Below are positions 8,827-17,321 of a DNA stretch of 64,000 bases, one piece after another. Made by a program: the position numbers and the translations under genes. How positions within the stretch are numbered: the stretch's first letter is position 1; the number at the start of each line of letters is the position of its first letter. Location of the stretch: the NCBI RefSeq assembly GCF_033100095.1, contig NZ_CP136921.1:2822501-2886500 (forward strand). Direction: 5' to 3'. Source of the DNA: Diaphorobacter limosus (GTDB taxonomy: Bacteria; Pseudomonadota; Gammaproteobacteria; Burkholderiales; Burkholderiaceae_C). The notes below the pieces were generated by a model. That model was not told the DNA's origin. It saw only the letters and a program-made list of their open reading frames with translations, and did not search any database.

Positions 8827-9540
8827 ATGGAACGCATAAAAAATGCTTGGTCCAGGCATGGATGGAAGATGTTTGGCCCTGTAGCACTCCTAAACATAAA
8901 ACACCGCTTTAAGATACTTCTATCACCCGGAAAATTTGATGCAAAAAGTTCCGTTGACAATATTCCCGGCGTTGAAACAAACAAGTCGGTTTATTTGAGC
9001 GCACTCGGATATACACATGAATATGGCGCAGGGGGAAATGCTTATGAGCCTATTGATGAGGAAAAGTTCATCACGGTCATACGCAGTCTTCCAATTGATC
9101 CGTCAACATTTTGCTTCGTAGACTTGGGCTCCGGAAAGGGGCGAGCTCTTTTTCTAGCCGCAAAAATAGGTTTTAACAAGGTGATAGGGGTGGAGTTTTC
9201 AGAAAATCTTCACTTGCTGGCCAAGAAAAACATTGAGGCGGCAGCGAATTCATGGCCGAATACAGACCGCATGGAAGTTATTCATGGTGATGCAAGAGAT
9301 TATGCGCCTCCTGATGCTGCAACCGTCCTCTATCTTTACAATCCATTTGATGCACAAATTATGTCTCCGGTCTTAAAGACTTGGGAGAAGTCCATGTCAA
9401 CACGTGTTCACGATGTCTGGATTGTGTATGGAAACCCGACCGAAGCCGCTTTATTCAAGCACAGCCCCTCGCTTGAGCACATTTCATCAATCGCCGGGTT
9501 TGCCGTGTTTCGACGAAAGAATTTAAGACGCGCTGAATAA
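8827..9540 (+). CDS. Class I SAM-dependent methyltransferase with low GC content
   Basis: A 237-residue methyltransferase. Motif I is 'FVDLGSGKGRALFLAA' (D99, G101, G103, G105), the acidic end of strand 2 is E123 in 'VIGVEFSEN', motif III includes D155 in 'VIHGDARDY', and motif IV is 'LYLYNPF' at 168-174. The N-terminal ~90 residues are specific to this protein. Base composition (about 45% GC, many A/T-ending codons) contrasts sharply with the rest of the window and points to recent acquisition from a lower-GC donor. It stands alone on the plus strand inside a minus-strand block of surface-modification genes. The methyl acceptor is unknown. Confidence 0.85.
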   Translation: MERIKNAWSRHGWKMFGPVALLNIKHRFKILLSPGKFDAKSSVDNIPGVETNKSVYLSALGYTHEYGAGGNAYEPIDEEKFITVIRSLPIDPSTFCFVDLGSGKGRALFLAAKIGFNKVIGVEFSENLHLLAKKNIEAAANSWPNTDRMEVIHGDARDYAPPDAATVLYLYNPFDAQIMSPVLKTWEKSMSTRVHDVWIVYGNPTEAALFKHSPSLEHISSIAGFAVFRRKNLRRAE

Positions 9541-9596
9541 CCCACCCAACAAGCACTTCACAGCACGAAGACGGTAGTTATTACAGGCCTGTGTTT

Positions 9597-10562
9597 TTAC
9601 CGATATCTTCGGCGATAGACCTGTTCCGCCATACGCATGCCGGTGCGCCAGATGGGAGATCGCAACAAAGGTGGGGGCTGAACCGCCACTTCAGGTTGCA
9701 TACCCTGAAATCCACGCACGCGAAATGAATCCCGGTTTTTTTCCATGAAGGCGCAAAACTTCCTGAACCGGTTGATGGTCACAGGATCGGAGCGGTCTCT
9801 GCTCCCGCCATTGAGTAGTTCAAAACTGTGTGACAGCATCACGAAAGACTGGTGTCCTGCCTCCAGTGCCGTCCACAGCAGTTTCTCAATCTCAGCGAAA
9901 GAACAGGCGGTCAGCTGAACGTGGCGCAATTTGCCCGTGCCATCGTCAAAAACAGTCATCGGGTATTCATAAACTCCGGCGCATTCAAAAGGCCACCAGA
10001 CGGTTTCTCCTGGCCTGACACCGCTGCTCTGCCCGAACAGGGTGGTGTTGTAACTGCAGTCGTATGCGATGCCATTGGCTGCCAATGCTTCAAGCGTATC
10101 GCGATTGAAACCAAAACTACCGGCCCGAAACGCATTGATATTCGGGGCACCGGCTCGCTCCAGCATTTGCAATCCGCTTGCAATCAGCGACGTTTGCTCG
10201 GCCACGGTGTAGTCGCGCATGTTGGGTCGCTTGCCTTGCATACCCTCCAGCAGCGGGGTGCGGGCTTCATCCACCCATTCGGGGTGCATGTGCAGTTGCG
10301 GTTCATGACCCGCCTCGCGCACCAGCGCGACGATTTCATCAAGGGGTTGCTGCCCAAATCGTGCAGAAAACAAGGGTTCAATGAAGCACACGCTGGTCAG
10401 GCCATGGTCGTTCATTACCTTCATCTGGTATGGCAACCCAAACTGCCCCTGCGGAGTGGTGCCATAGATGTATCTATCGAACGCATTGGCAAATCGCTCA
10501 TCGATGTTCTTCCAACCATTGCACCAGACCTCAACGTCAATGGTGAAAAATACGTCCAGCAT
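9597..10562 (-). CDS. Polysaccharide deacetylase family protein (carbohydrate esterase 4-like)
   Basis: A 321-residue NodB-like protein. The first catalytic motif is 'FFTIDVEVW', with D9 as the likely metal ligand/base; the second is 'QLHMHPEW' with H91 and H93; 'NAFRAGSFGF' (R146) corresponds to motif 3, and 'VMLSHSFE' near the end supplies the late histidine motif. I chose ATG 10562 because GAGGG lies about ten bases upstream; the longer frame begins with a TTG at 10583. There is no signal peptide, so the substrate is probably a cytoplasmic or lipid-linked glycan intermediate. It is convergent with the methyltransferase at 56 bases. GC is intermediate (~54%). Confidence 0.87.
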   Translation of the reverse strand: MLDVFFTIDVEVWCNGWKNIDERFANAFDRYIYGTTPQGQFGLPYQMKVMNDHGLTSVCFIEPLFSARFGQQPLDEIVALVREAGHEPQLHMHPEWVDEARTPLLEGMQGKRPNMRDYTVAEQTSLIASGLQMLERAGAPNINAFRAGSFGFNRDTLEALAANGIAYDCSYNTTLFGQSSGVRPGETVWWPFECAGVYEYPMTVFDDGTGKLRHVQLTACSFAEIEKLLWTALEAGHQSFVMLSHSFELLNGGSRDRSDPVTINRFRKFCAFMEKNRDSFRVRGFQGMQPEVAVQPPPLLRSPIWRTGMRMAEQVYRRRYR

Positions 10563-10781
10563 GTCGGTTTGCCCTCGAAGCAATGAGCGTGTCCATTGCC
10601 TGTTCTGAATAACGGTGGTTCAACGGAGCCCGTTGTCCGCCGGATCGATTCTATAAGGCTATTTCTTGCGTTCGCCATGCTCCGCATGGCGCACAGGTGT
10701 AATTTAGAGGTAACCGAACCATGCACAAGTACCAGTTGCGCGATAGCACCCGGTGGCCTGGCCGCGTCGTTGCGCGGCAGG

Positions 10782-11126
10782 TTACAGCTCGCCCATGGTC
10801 ATCAGCGACAGCACGTCGGGCTGCAGCAGCTCGTCCATGCCGGCGTCCGGCCTCACCCAGGGCTTGACCAGCAGCAGGCCGGCCACGGTCAGCGCCAGCA
10901 GCGCGCTCTTGCACAGCAGCGGGTGCTGGCGCCAGCCGGCCTGCAGCACGGCCAGCGGGCCATGCGGGGCGGGGGCGGCGGCCTGCTGCTGGCGCCACTG
11001 TGCCAGCAGGCGCGCCTGCAGCGCCTGCTGGCCCTCATCGGGCGCCTGCTCCAGCGCCTGGCGCAGACTGTGGCGCAGCCGGCGGTCGGCGTTGGCAGGG
11101 GGCGTGTCGGGGCGTGGGGCGGTCAT
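10782..11126 (-). CDS. Small single-pass membrane protein (DUF3619-like), putative partner of the sigma factor
   Basis: A 114-residue protein with a charged, Gln/Ala-rich cytoplasmic N terminus (~70 residues), one membrane segment 'LLCKSALLALTVAGLLLV' at about 69-86, and a short acidic C-terminal tail. Its ATG overlaps the stop of the sigma gene (ATGA at 11123-11126), so the two are translationally coupled. In Burkholderiales a DUF3619 protein commonly follows an ECF sigma gene, and the topology fits an anti-sigma or sigma-anchoring role. That role is inferred from context; there is no zinc-binding anti-sigma motif. Confidence 0.72.
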   Translation of the reverse strand: MTAPRPDTPPANADRRLRHSLRQALEQAPDEGQQALQARLLAQWRQQQAAAPAPHGPLAVLQAGWRQHPLLCKSALLALTVAGLLLVKPWVRPDAGMDELLQPDVLSLMTMGEL

Positions 11127-11770
11127 GGTGCTGGCTCCTTGAGGTGCTGGCGCAGGGCGGCCTTGGCACGGTGCAACAGTTGGTGCGCGGCGTTGGCGTC
11201 AAGTTCCAGCGCGCGGGCGATGGCGGGCACGTCGGCGTCGGCATAGGCCCACATGGCCAGGGCCATGCGCTGGCGCGGGCTCAGGCGCGCCATGGCCGCC
11301 GCCAGCGCCGCCGTGCTGATGGGTGGCAGGGCGTCGGCGCCGGGCGGCTCGGCGCCCTGGCTGGCGTCGGCCAGCTCCAGCAGCTGCTCGGGGTCGGTGC
11401 TCAGCTCGCGCCGGCGCGCCAGCCAGCTCTTGCAGCGGTTGATGACGATGGTGTTGAAGTAGGTCGCCAGGCTGGCGCCATGCGCGTCGCTGGCGCGCGC
11501 GCGCCACAGGCGCAGAAAGGCCTCCTGCACCATGTCCTCGGCGTCCTCGCGCCGGCCCAGCAGCTGCATGGCCAGGGCGTAGGCCTGGGGGCTCAAGCGG
11601 CGCACCAGCGCGCTGGCGCTGGCCTGGTCGCCGGCGCGGGCGGCCTGCCACAGCGCCCAGGGGTCGGCCGCGGGCGGCTGGCGTCCGCGCCCGCCCAGCG
11701 CCTGCCCGACCCATTGCCCCAGGCTGCTGATGGAGCGGCCCAGGGCGCCGCTGGCGGGAGCGTCGCGCAT
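11123..11770 (-). CDS. ECF-type RNA polymerase sigma factor
   Basis: A 215-residue sigma-70 family protein. Region 2 spans about 55-110, with the core-binding/-10 segment 'REDAEDMVQEAFLRLW'. Region 4 spans about 155-210 and includes 'LSPRQRMALAMWAYADADVP' and the helix-turn-helix 'AIARALELDANAAHQLLHRA'. A ~50-residue N-terminal extension precedes region 2. The gene is the middle member of a three-gene unit: three bases after the upstream DUF3106-like gene and overlapping the downstream small membrane protein by four. The target promoters cannot be read from this window. Family assignment is secure; the stress or signal sensed is unknown. Confidence 0.93.
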   Translation of the reverse strand: MRDAPASGALGRSISSLGQWVGQALGGRGRQPPAADPWALWQAARAGDQASASALVRRLSPQAYALAMQLLGRREDAEDMVQEAFLRLWRARASDAHGASLATYFNTIVINRCKSWLARRRELSTDPEQLLELADASQGAEPPGADALPPISTAALAAAMARLSPRQRMALAMWAYADADVPAIARALELDANAAHQLLHRAKAALRQHLKEPAP

Positions 11771-11773
11771 GGG

Positions 11774-12238
11774 TCAACGTGCCGGCAGCCGGTCGCGCAG
11801 GGCGGTGCGCTCCTCGGGGCTCAAGCGGCGCAGCATCTCGCGGCGCTGGCGCAGCAGCTCGCGCCGCTCGGCCGGCGACATGGTCTCGATCTGCTCGCGG
11901 CGCTCGTCGATCAGGCGCTGGCGCTCGTCGGCCGACAGGTTGTACCAGCCCTTGCGCGTCTGCTGGATCAGTGCCTGGCGCTGCGCGGGCGTCAGCGCTT
12001 CGATCTGCTGGCGCAGCTGCTGGCGAAAGGCCTTGCGCTCGGCCGGCGAGGCCTGGTCGAGCTGGCGCCGGATCTCGGCCTTGCGCGCCTGGCGCTCGGC
12101 GGGCGTGAGGCGCGCCCAGTCCTGCGCGTCGGGCACGGCCACCGGGGCCGCCTGGGCCACAACACAGGCCAGCAGCGCGCTGGCGGCGGCGCAGCGCAGC
12201 CAGCAGCGGATGCCTTGCGCAATGGGGAAGAGGGGCAT
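11774..12238 (-). CDS. Exported DUF3106-like protein with repeated 'LTPAERQ' helices
   Basis: A 154-residue protein with a signal peptide (cleavage near 'AQAAPVAVP', about residue 31) and then a series of heptad-like units built on the pattern L-[TS]-[PA]-[AED]-[EQ]-R-x, for example 'WARLTPAERQARKAEIRRQL', 'IEALTPAQRQAL', 'NLSADERQRLI', 'ETMSPAERRELL', 'RRLSPEERTAL'. Such arrays are typical of DUF3106 and resemble periplasmic CpxP/Spy-like helical proteins. It is the promoter-proximal gene before the sigma factor. A periplasmic sensing or chaperone role linked to the sigma factor is possible but not shown. Confidence 0.8.
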   Translation of the reverse strand: MPLFPIAQGIRCWLRCAAASALLACVVAQAAPVAVPDAQDWARLTPAERQARKAEIRRQLDQASPAERKAFRQQLRQQIEALTPAQRQALIQQTRKGWYNLSADERQRLIDERREQIETMSPAERRELLRQRREMLRRLSPEERTALRDRLPAR

Positions 12239-12419
12239 GGTGATTGCTGAGGGGCCATCGGGCTGTCTGGCTTGAACCCGCCAGGCGCCAGTCTCTTACG
12301 CAATGTCCCCATGTTGTACCCGGATTTGCCGGCGCCGCCGTAAGCGCGCCGCCGGTCGCGGGTTCAAACAGCGCGCGGATCAGCCGATCCGTTGCCAACC
12401 ACCCTCACCGGAGCCGAGC

Positions 12420-12782
12420 ATGAACCACTTCCTGAAACCCCTGCGCGCCGCGGCCACCGCCGCCCTTGGCCTGGCTGTGCTGGCCGGCGCCGCCCTGGCC
12501 CAGGCGCCGGCCTCGCTGGCCGAGCACCAGGCCGGGCGCGTGGACAACCGGCAGGCGCGCCAGTCCGATCGCATCACCCACGGCGTGGAGCAGGGCCAGA
12601 TCACGCCGCGCGAGCAGCTGCGGCTGGAGCGCCAGCAGCGCCACATCAACCGCCTGGAGCGCCGCACCAACGCGGACGGCCATGTCAACGCCCGCGAGGC
12701 GGTGCGCATGGAGCGCGCCCAGGACCGCGCCAGCCGCCATATCGCGCGCAGCCGGCACAACCGCCAGGGCCGCGGCGGGTAG
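12420..12782 (+). CDS. Small exported basic, helical protein of unknown function
   Basis: A 120-residue protein. A clear signal peptide (hydrophobic segment 'AAATAALGLAVLAGAALAQA') ends near residue 28, followed by a highly charged helical region rich in R, E, Q and H with units such as 'ITHGVEQGQITPREQLRLE' and 'TNADGHVNAREAVRMERAQD'. A Shine-Dalgarno GGAG lies at about 12410. Divergent from the DUF3106-like gene, it has a similar composition and could also be a periplasmic CpxP/Spy-like or metal-binding factor. I do not recognise a named family. The frame extends upstream to 12303, but the signal peptide fixes the start at 12420. Confidence 0.75.
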   Translation: MNHFLKPLRAAATAALGLAVLAGAALAQAPASLAEHQAGRVDNRQARQSDRITHGVEQGQITPREQLRLERQQRHINRLERRTNADGHVNAREAVRMERAQDRASRHIARSRHNRQGRGG

Positions 12783-12817
12783 GCGCGAGGGAGGCAGGGC
12801 GACGTGGCGGAGATATG

Positions 12818-12878
12818 CACAAAACCGCATCGAGCGCCCTCCCATCAAGCGCCAACAGCTCTTATTTTGATAGTAATG
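12818..12878. repeat. Dispersed palindromic repeat at a convergent gene end
   Basis: The copy reads GAGCGCCCTCCCATCAAGCG then CCAACAGCTCTTATTTTGAT and ends with the family's TAGT. It lies between the convergent small exported protein and the GNAT and encodes the last residues and stop codon of the GNAT. Confidence 0.65.
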
Positions 12879-13362
12879 CCGTCATATACACCGCCTGCGC
12901 GCCATAGCTCGCCAGGCGCTGGCGCTGCACGGCGTCGTGCAGCTGGTGCTCGGCATAGCCGCGCCGCTGCCAGTAGGCCTGCGAGCCCTGCACCGACACC
13001 AGCGCGCTGTGGCGCAGGCCCGTGCTCTGGGCGTGGAGCGCGGCCAGCAGCTGCCCGGCCAGGCCGCGCCCGGCGCAGTCGGGCAGCACGGCCATGTCGT
13101 GCAGGTAGAGGGTGTCGGGCGTGGGCACGGGCTCGAAGTCGCCGTGCAGCGGCGTGACCTTGGCCAGCAGCGACCGGTAGGCCGCCAGATAGGCCAGCAC
13201 CCGGCCGCCCTGCGCGATCACCAGAGAGCAATTGGCCGGGCTGGCCAGGCGGCGCGCAAACACCTCCGTGCTCTCGGCCAGGCCGTCGCCATAGCAGGCG
13301 CGCTGCACCTGCGCCAGACCGGGCAGGTCGGCGGCGGTGAGGGCGCGCGGCTGCGCGCTCAC
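12862..13362 (-). CDS. GNAT family N-acetyltransferase coupled to ribE
   Basis: A 166-residue single-domain GNAT. Motif A is 'LYLHDMAVLPDCAGRGLAGQ', with the acetyl-CoA loop C-A-G-R-G-L-A, followed by the helix 'LLAALHAQSTGLRH'; motif B is 'VSVQGSQAYWQRRGYAEHQL'. The GTG at 13362 is the likely start because it overlaps the ribE stop (GTGA, four bases), which implies translational coupling; the open frame runs on upstream inside ribE in a different frame. The last codons lie on a palindromic repeat. The substrate is unknown; the link with riboflavin synthesis may be only transcriptional. Confidence 0.85.
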   Translation of the reverse strand: MSAQPRALTAADLPGLAQVQRACYGDGLAESTEVFARRLASPANCSLVIAQGGRVLAYLAAYRSLLAKVTPLHGDFEPVPTPDTLYLHDMAVLPDCAGRGLAGQLLAALHAQSTGLRHSALVSVQGSQAYWQRRGYAEHQLHDAVQRQRLASYGAQAVYMTALLSK

Positions 13363-14063
13363 CGCGGCAGCTCGGGGCGGGGCAGGTAGTCGTCCAGCGA
13401 CAGGCCCTTTTCCTTGAGCAGCGCCTCGAGCACCGGGGCCAGGCGGCCCAGGCTGTCCTGCACCGCCTCGCGCACGGTATCGACGACGACCTGGGTGCTG
13501 CGCTCGATCTCGATGTTCAGCAGGTCGCCCACGGCCATGTCCTCGAATACCGTCGCGCGGCGCGTCTCGGGGATCAGCCAGACCTCGAACCACGATTCCT
13601 GGCGGTTCACCTCGGCCACCGTCAGGCTGGCGCCGTGGATGGCGATATAGCCCTTGGCAAAGATGTAGCGCGCAAACTGGGGCGGCACGGCCACGCGCCA
13701 CACGCGGTTGTTCTCGCTCTGGCGCACGGCGGCTAGCTGGGCCACGCAATCTACATGGCCGGACAGCGGGTGGCCGCCAATCTCGGCGCCCTCCTTCGCG
13801 GCGCGCTCCACGTTCACGCGCCGGCCCACGGCGTAGCGGCCCAGCGTGGTGATGGCCAGGCTCTGCTGCATCACGTCAAAGCGCGCACTGGTGGGCGAAA
13901 GAATCTCGGTCACCGTCAGGCACACGCCGTCGGTGGCGACGCTGGCGCCAATCGCCAGATCGGCGCAGAAGCCGGGTGGAAACTCGATGCTGAAGGTGCG
14001 CAGGCCGGCGCGATCCTCGATGGCGGCGATCACCGCCGTGGCCTGGACGATGCCTGTGAACAT
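13359..14063 (-). CDS. ribE: Riboflavin synthase alpha subunit
   Basis: A 234-residue enzyme that dismutates two 6,7-dimethyl-8-ribityllumazine molecules to riboflavin and a pyrimidine. It begins with the invariant 'MFTGIVQ' and has two lumazine-binding halves: 'GVCLTVTEI' and 'NVERAAKEGAEIGGHPLSGH' in the first, 'ASLTVAEV' and 'LIPETRRATVFEDM' in the second. About 20 residues longer than E. coli RibE at the C terminus ('GLSLDDYLPRPELPR'). I looked for an FMN riboswitch in the 170 bases upstream and saw none. It shares a four-base overlap with the downstream GNAT. Confidence 0.96.
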   Translation of the reverse strand: MFTGIVQATAVIAAIEDRAGLRTFSIEFPPGFCADLAIGASVATDGVCLTVTEILSPTSARFDVMQQSLAITTLGRYAVGRRVNVERAAKEGAEIGGHPLSGHVDCVAQLAAVRQSENNRVWRVAVPPQFARYIFAKGYIAIHGASLTVAEVNRQESWFEVWLIPETRRATVFEDMAVGDLLNIEIERSTQVVVDTVREAVQDSLGRLAPVLEALLKEKGLSLDDYLPRPELPR

Positions 14064-14186
14064 GGCTGCTGCCTATAAATGGTGCGAAAGGGTGGTGCGA
14101 GAGCCGGGAATTGTGCCAGCCACTACCGGTTTTCACGTGCCCCTCGGGCAGGGGCAATTTCCTCTCACCCTCTGAGATGTGTCGTC

Positions 14187-14243
14187 AAGCAACAAATCAG
14201 CCTGTAGCGCTCTATTCATAAGCGCTGACAACTATCAATAAGT
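14187..14243. repeat. Dispersed palindromic repeat downstream of the chemoreceptor gene
   Basis: The left arm CAGCCTGTAGCGCTCTATT and right arm ATAAGCGCTGACAACTATCA form a hairpin. The stop codon of the chemoreceptor gene (14235-14237) and its last codons fall inside the copy. Confidence 0.7.
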
Positions 14244-16202
14244 GAGTTCAAGCAGCTCTGATCGGGGCGCATGCGATTCACTCGCCCCGGCGCGGAATAC
14301 CGCCACCGCCTGCACCAGACCCTGGGCCTGACTGCTAAGGCCGTCGGCGGCGGCGGCCATCTGTTCGACCAGGGCGGCGTTCTGCTGCGTCACCTGATCC
14401 AGCGAGGTCACGGCCTCGCCGACCTGGGCCACGCCGTTGGCCTGCTCCTGGCTGGCGGTGCTGATCTGGCCGACCAGGGTGTTCAGGCGCTGCATGCTGG
14501 CCACCACGTCGGCCATGGTGCGGCCGGCGGCCTCGGCCTGCTGGTTGCCGGCGCTCACGCGCGCGTTGCTGGCCTCGATCAGGCCGCGGATCTGCTTGGC
14601 GGCCTCGCCGCTGCGCCCGGCCAGGTTGCGCACCTCGCCGGCCACCACGGCAAAGCCGCGCCCCTGCTCGCCGGCGCGCGCCGCCTCGACGGCGGCGTTC
14701 AGCGCCAGCAGATTGGTCTGGAAGGCAATGCCGTCTATCACCTGGATGATGTCGGCCATCTGCCGCGCCGCCTGGTGCACGCCGTGCATGGTGCTGACCA
14801 CCTGCTCGACATTGGCGCCGCCCTGGCGCGCCAGCTCGCGCGTGTGCTCGGCAAGCGCGCTGGCCTCGCGGGCGGTGTGGGCGTTGTTTTGCACCGTGGC
14901 GCTGAGCTGCTCCATGGATGCTGCCGTCTGCTCCAGCGCGCTGGCCTGGGCCTCGGTGCGGCCGGACAGGTCATGGTTGCCCTGGGCGATCTCGCTGCTG
15001 GCCAGGGCCACGCCCTCGGAGCCGTGGCGCACCTGGGCCACGATGGGGCGCAGCCTGGCGCGCATCTGCTGCTGGGCGGCGATCAGCTCACCCACCTCGT
15101 TGTCGCCATGTGGCTGGTCTGCGCCGCTCAGGTCGCCGCCGGCCACGGCGCGCGCCAGGGCCACGGCCTGCTGCACCGGCTGGGTGATGGAGCGCACAAA
15201 GGCCGCGGCCAGCAATACCGCCAGCGTGGCCAGGACGGCCAGGGCCGCGCCCATGAGCCACAGCGCGCGCTGCGCGGCGCTGGCCTGCTGCTGCACCAGG
15301 TTCAATAGCTGCTGTGTGGCCTGGCTGCCCAGCGCGTTCACGGCGTCGATGCCAGCCGTCAGGGTGTCGAAATACTGCCCGGCGGGCAGGCGCAGCTCGC
15401 TGGCCTGGAGCAGGCCGTTGTCCACCAGGCGCAGGGCGTCGGCGGTGGCGGTCTTCTCGGCGCCCAGCGCCTGTGCCAGTGCGGTCTGCAGTGCGGGTGC
15501 GTGCTGCAGGGCGCGTTGCAGGCTGACCTGGCTGCCGCTGTCGAACTCGTCGGCGCGCGTGCGCAGGGCGCGCAGCAGGCCGCGTGTCTCGGCTGGCAGC
15601 TCGCCGCGCGCCAGCGCGCCGGCGCCCATGGCGCGCATCTGGCCCAGCTGTTCGGTGAGCATGGGCAGCTGTTGCAGCGCCGCCTGGATCAGCGCCTGGG
15701 TGTCGCGGCGCTCGCTGGTGCTCAGGCCGCTGCTGTGCTGCAGCTGCTCGCTCAGGGCCAGCAGCCGCGCCACCATCTGGTTGTGGCGCGCCAGGCTTTG
15801 CGCGGGCGTGACGGCACCGTCGCCCACGGCTTGCTGCAGTGCCTGCCAGTCCTGGCGCAACTGGTTCAGGGCGCTGGCCTGGTCGGGGGCCACGCTGGCC
15901 AGTTCGTCAGCCGTGGCCTGCAGGGTGCGGCCGAGCTCGTCGCGCACGGCGGGCCGGCGTCCCGCCAGCTGCGCGTCGCCGCCGAGCTGGCCGGCCGACA
16001 GGCCGCGGTGCACCTGTGTCAAGCGCACGGACTGGCCCAGCTGCTGCAGCGCCGGCATGGCGCGCGCCTGTGTGCCCAGCTGCTGCATTTGCGCGCCCAT
16101 GCTGCGCAACTGCAGGCCGGCGGGAATGGCCATCATGGCCAGCGCCAGGCCACCCAGGATGAAAAACTTGTGCGACAGGCGCAGATGGTCAAGCAATCGC
16201 AT
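14235..16202 (-). CDS. Methyl-accepting chemotaxis protein
   Basis: A 655-residue chemoreceptor from ATG 16202 ('[16 protein letters not shown]'). TM1 spans about 11-31, a large periplasmic helical sensor ~32-308, TM2 about 309-336, HAMP ~335-385, then the cytoplasmic coiled coil with the signalling tip '[20 protein letters not shown]' near residue 490-510. The sensor resembles a nitrate/nitrite-type helical bundle rather than a PAS fold. It ends without the C-terminal NWETF-like tether for CheR/CheB; the last codons are on a palindromic repeat. An in-frame TTG/ATG extension to 16301 precedes the start but lacks membrane-protein character. The ligand is unknown. Confidence 0.95.
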   Translation of the reverse strand: MRLLDHLRLSHKFFILGGLALAMMAIPAGLQLRSMGAQMQQLGTQARAMPALQQLGQSVRLTQVHRGLSAGQLGGDAQLAGRRPAVRDELGRTLQATADELASVAPDQASALNQLRQDWQALQQAVGDGAVTPAQSLARHNQMVARLLALSEQLQHSSGLSTSERRDTQALIQAALQQLPMLTEQLGQMRAMGAGALARGELPAETRGLLRALRTRADEFDSGSQVSLQRALQHAPALQTALAQALGAEKTATADALRLVDNGLLQASELRLPAGQYFDTLTAGIDAVNALGSQATQQLLNLVQQQASAAQRALWLMGAALAVLATLAVLLAAAFVRSITQPVQQAVALARAVAGGDLSGADQPHGDNEVGELIAAQQQMRARLRPIVAQVRHGSEGVALASSEIAQGNHDLSGRTEAQASALEQTAASMEQLSATVQNNAHTAREASALAEHTRELARQGGANVEQVVSTMHGVHQAARQMADIIQVIDGIAFQTNLLALNAAVEAARAGEQGRGFAVVAGEVRNLAGRSGEAAKQIRGLIEASNARVSAGNQQAEAAGRTMADVVASMQRLNTLVGQISTASQEQANGVAQVGEAVTSLDQVTQQNAALVEQMAAAADGLSSQAQGLVQAVAVFRAGASESHAPRSELLELTY

Positions 16203-16349
16203 GGAAGCAGATATTTGTAAGTAATCGCTTCTAATTGTAGGCAAACCATCGCCAAAAGTGGGTATGCCCCATCCGACTGTTGTTTTCTGAAACGGCCCCA
16301 TCTGGCCGACTTTCAGGCCACGGCACTGCGGGTGCCGGGCTTGCGCCGC

Positions 16350-17321
16350 CTACAGCGGACGCCGCCGGGCAAAGCGCACCACGCTTACGCCGGCGCGCGC
16401 CTGGCGTGTGCTGGGCATGACCAGCACGCAGTCGTCGTAGGGGGTGGTGACTGGCTCGCCATCGTTGTCGCCTATCACCGTGCCGGCCCGGGCGATCACC
16501 TCGAGGCCGGTGAAGGCTTCGGTGAAGGTAAAGCGCTCGTTCTTGGCGACCACCGGGCCGGTGACCTGCAGCGCCCATTGGCGCGGCGCATCGGTCAGGC
16601 GCCAGCCGGGCAGCAGGCGCGCCAGCTCGGCGCCATCGACGATGCCCGACGCCTCGATGAAGCGCAGGCATTGGTCTTGCGCCACGGCGCGGCTGGCCGG
16701 GTCGCCGTGAAAGCCGCATTCGACCAGCAGCGAACGGCTGTCGCCCGCCTGCGCATCGGGCAGGCCAAAGCGCCCGTAGTCGCGCATGCGCGTGCCGTCC
16801 TGGTGGCCGGCGTCGATGACGATGTGCTCGGGCGCGGCCATCTGCTTGGCCAGGGCCAGGTTGCGCGGCTGCACGCCGGTGAGCAGCAGCGGCGCGCAGG
16901 GCTCGTGCATGGAGTGCAGGTCCAGCAGCCAGTCGGCCCGGGCGACAAACGGGCGCAACGCCGCGCAGCGGCGCCGCTCCAGGCTGTCGGCGGCATCCAT
17001 GCGCTCGTCGCTCCACTGGCGGTTCATGTCCTGCTCGACGAAGCGCGCCGCGTCGTGGTTGGCCGGGTCGAAGCGGTCGAAGGCCGCCAGGTTGCAGAAC
17101 ATCAGCGTCAGGCTGCCCGCCTGCGGGCGCAGGCCCGATTCCAGCAGGCCCTTGAGTGCCCAGGCGCCGCACAGCTCGTTGCCGTGGATCAGCGCGCTGA
17201 CCAGCACCTGGCGCCCGGGCAGTCCCGAGTCAAAATGCCAGACGCCCTCAGTGCCGGTGTTGCCCGCGCGCCAGGCGCTCAGGTCGGGCGCGGGCAGGTC
17301 AAAGCGCAGGCTGCTGTTCAT
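16350..17321 (-). CDS. Succinylglutamate desuccinylase/aspartoacylase-like zinc hydrolase
   Basis: A 323-residue M14-type metallohydrolase (AstE/AspA family), which removes an acyl group from an N-acyl amino acid. Zinc ligands are visible as H46-x-x-E49 in 'ALIHGNELCGAW' and H136 in 'WLLDLHSMHEP'. The substrate-carboxylate motif is 'DMNRQW' (D98-R101), and the catalytic glutamate is E201 in 'LLVECGFHG'. The ATG overlaps the stop of the upstream TTT receptor gene (ATGA), so the hydrolase probably acts on the compound that the receptor captures or on a product of it. It is not part of an ast operon here, so arginine catabolism is unlikely. Confidence 0.88.
   Translation of the reverse strand: MNSSLRFDLPAPDLSAWRAGNTGTEGVWHFDSGLPGRQVLVSALIHGNELCGAWALKGLLESGLRPQAGSLTLMFCNLAAFDRFDPANHDAARFVEQDMNRQWSDERMDAADSLERRRCAALRPFVARADWLLDLHSMHEPCAPLLLTGVQPRNLALAKQMAAPEHIVIDAGHQDGTRMRDYGRFGLPDAQAGDSRSLLVECGFHGDPASRAVAQDQCLRFIEASGIVDGAELARLLPGWRLTDAPRQWALQVTGPVVAKNERFTFTEAFTGLEVIARAGTVIGDNDGEPVTTPYDDCVLVMPSTRQARAGVSVVRFARRRPL

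Noticed and set aside
5195-10562. The accessory block as a prophage, integron or genomic island with attachment sites
   Set aside because: No integrase, tRNA target, direct-repeat ends or transposase can be seen at its borders.
10673-10691. Terminator-like hairpin CGCCATGC-TCC-GCATGGCG between the deacetylase and the DUF3619-like gene
   Set aside because: No U run on either strand, and it lies upstream, not downstream, of the nearest minus-strand gene start; left out as a feature.
14064-14186. FMN riboswitch upstream of ribE
   Set aside because: None of the conserved FMN aptamer segments is present; only a short GCCCC/GGGGC hairpin is visible.
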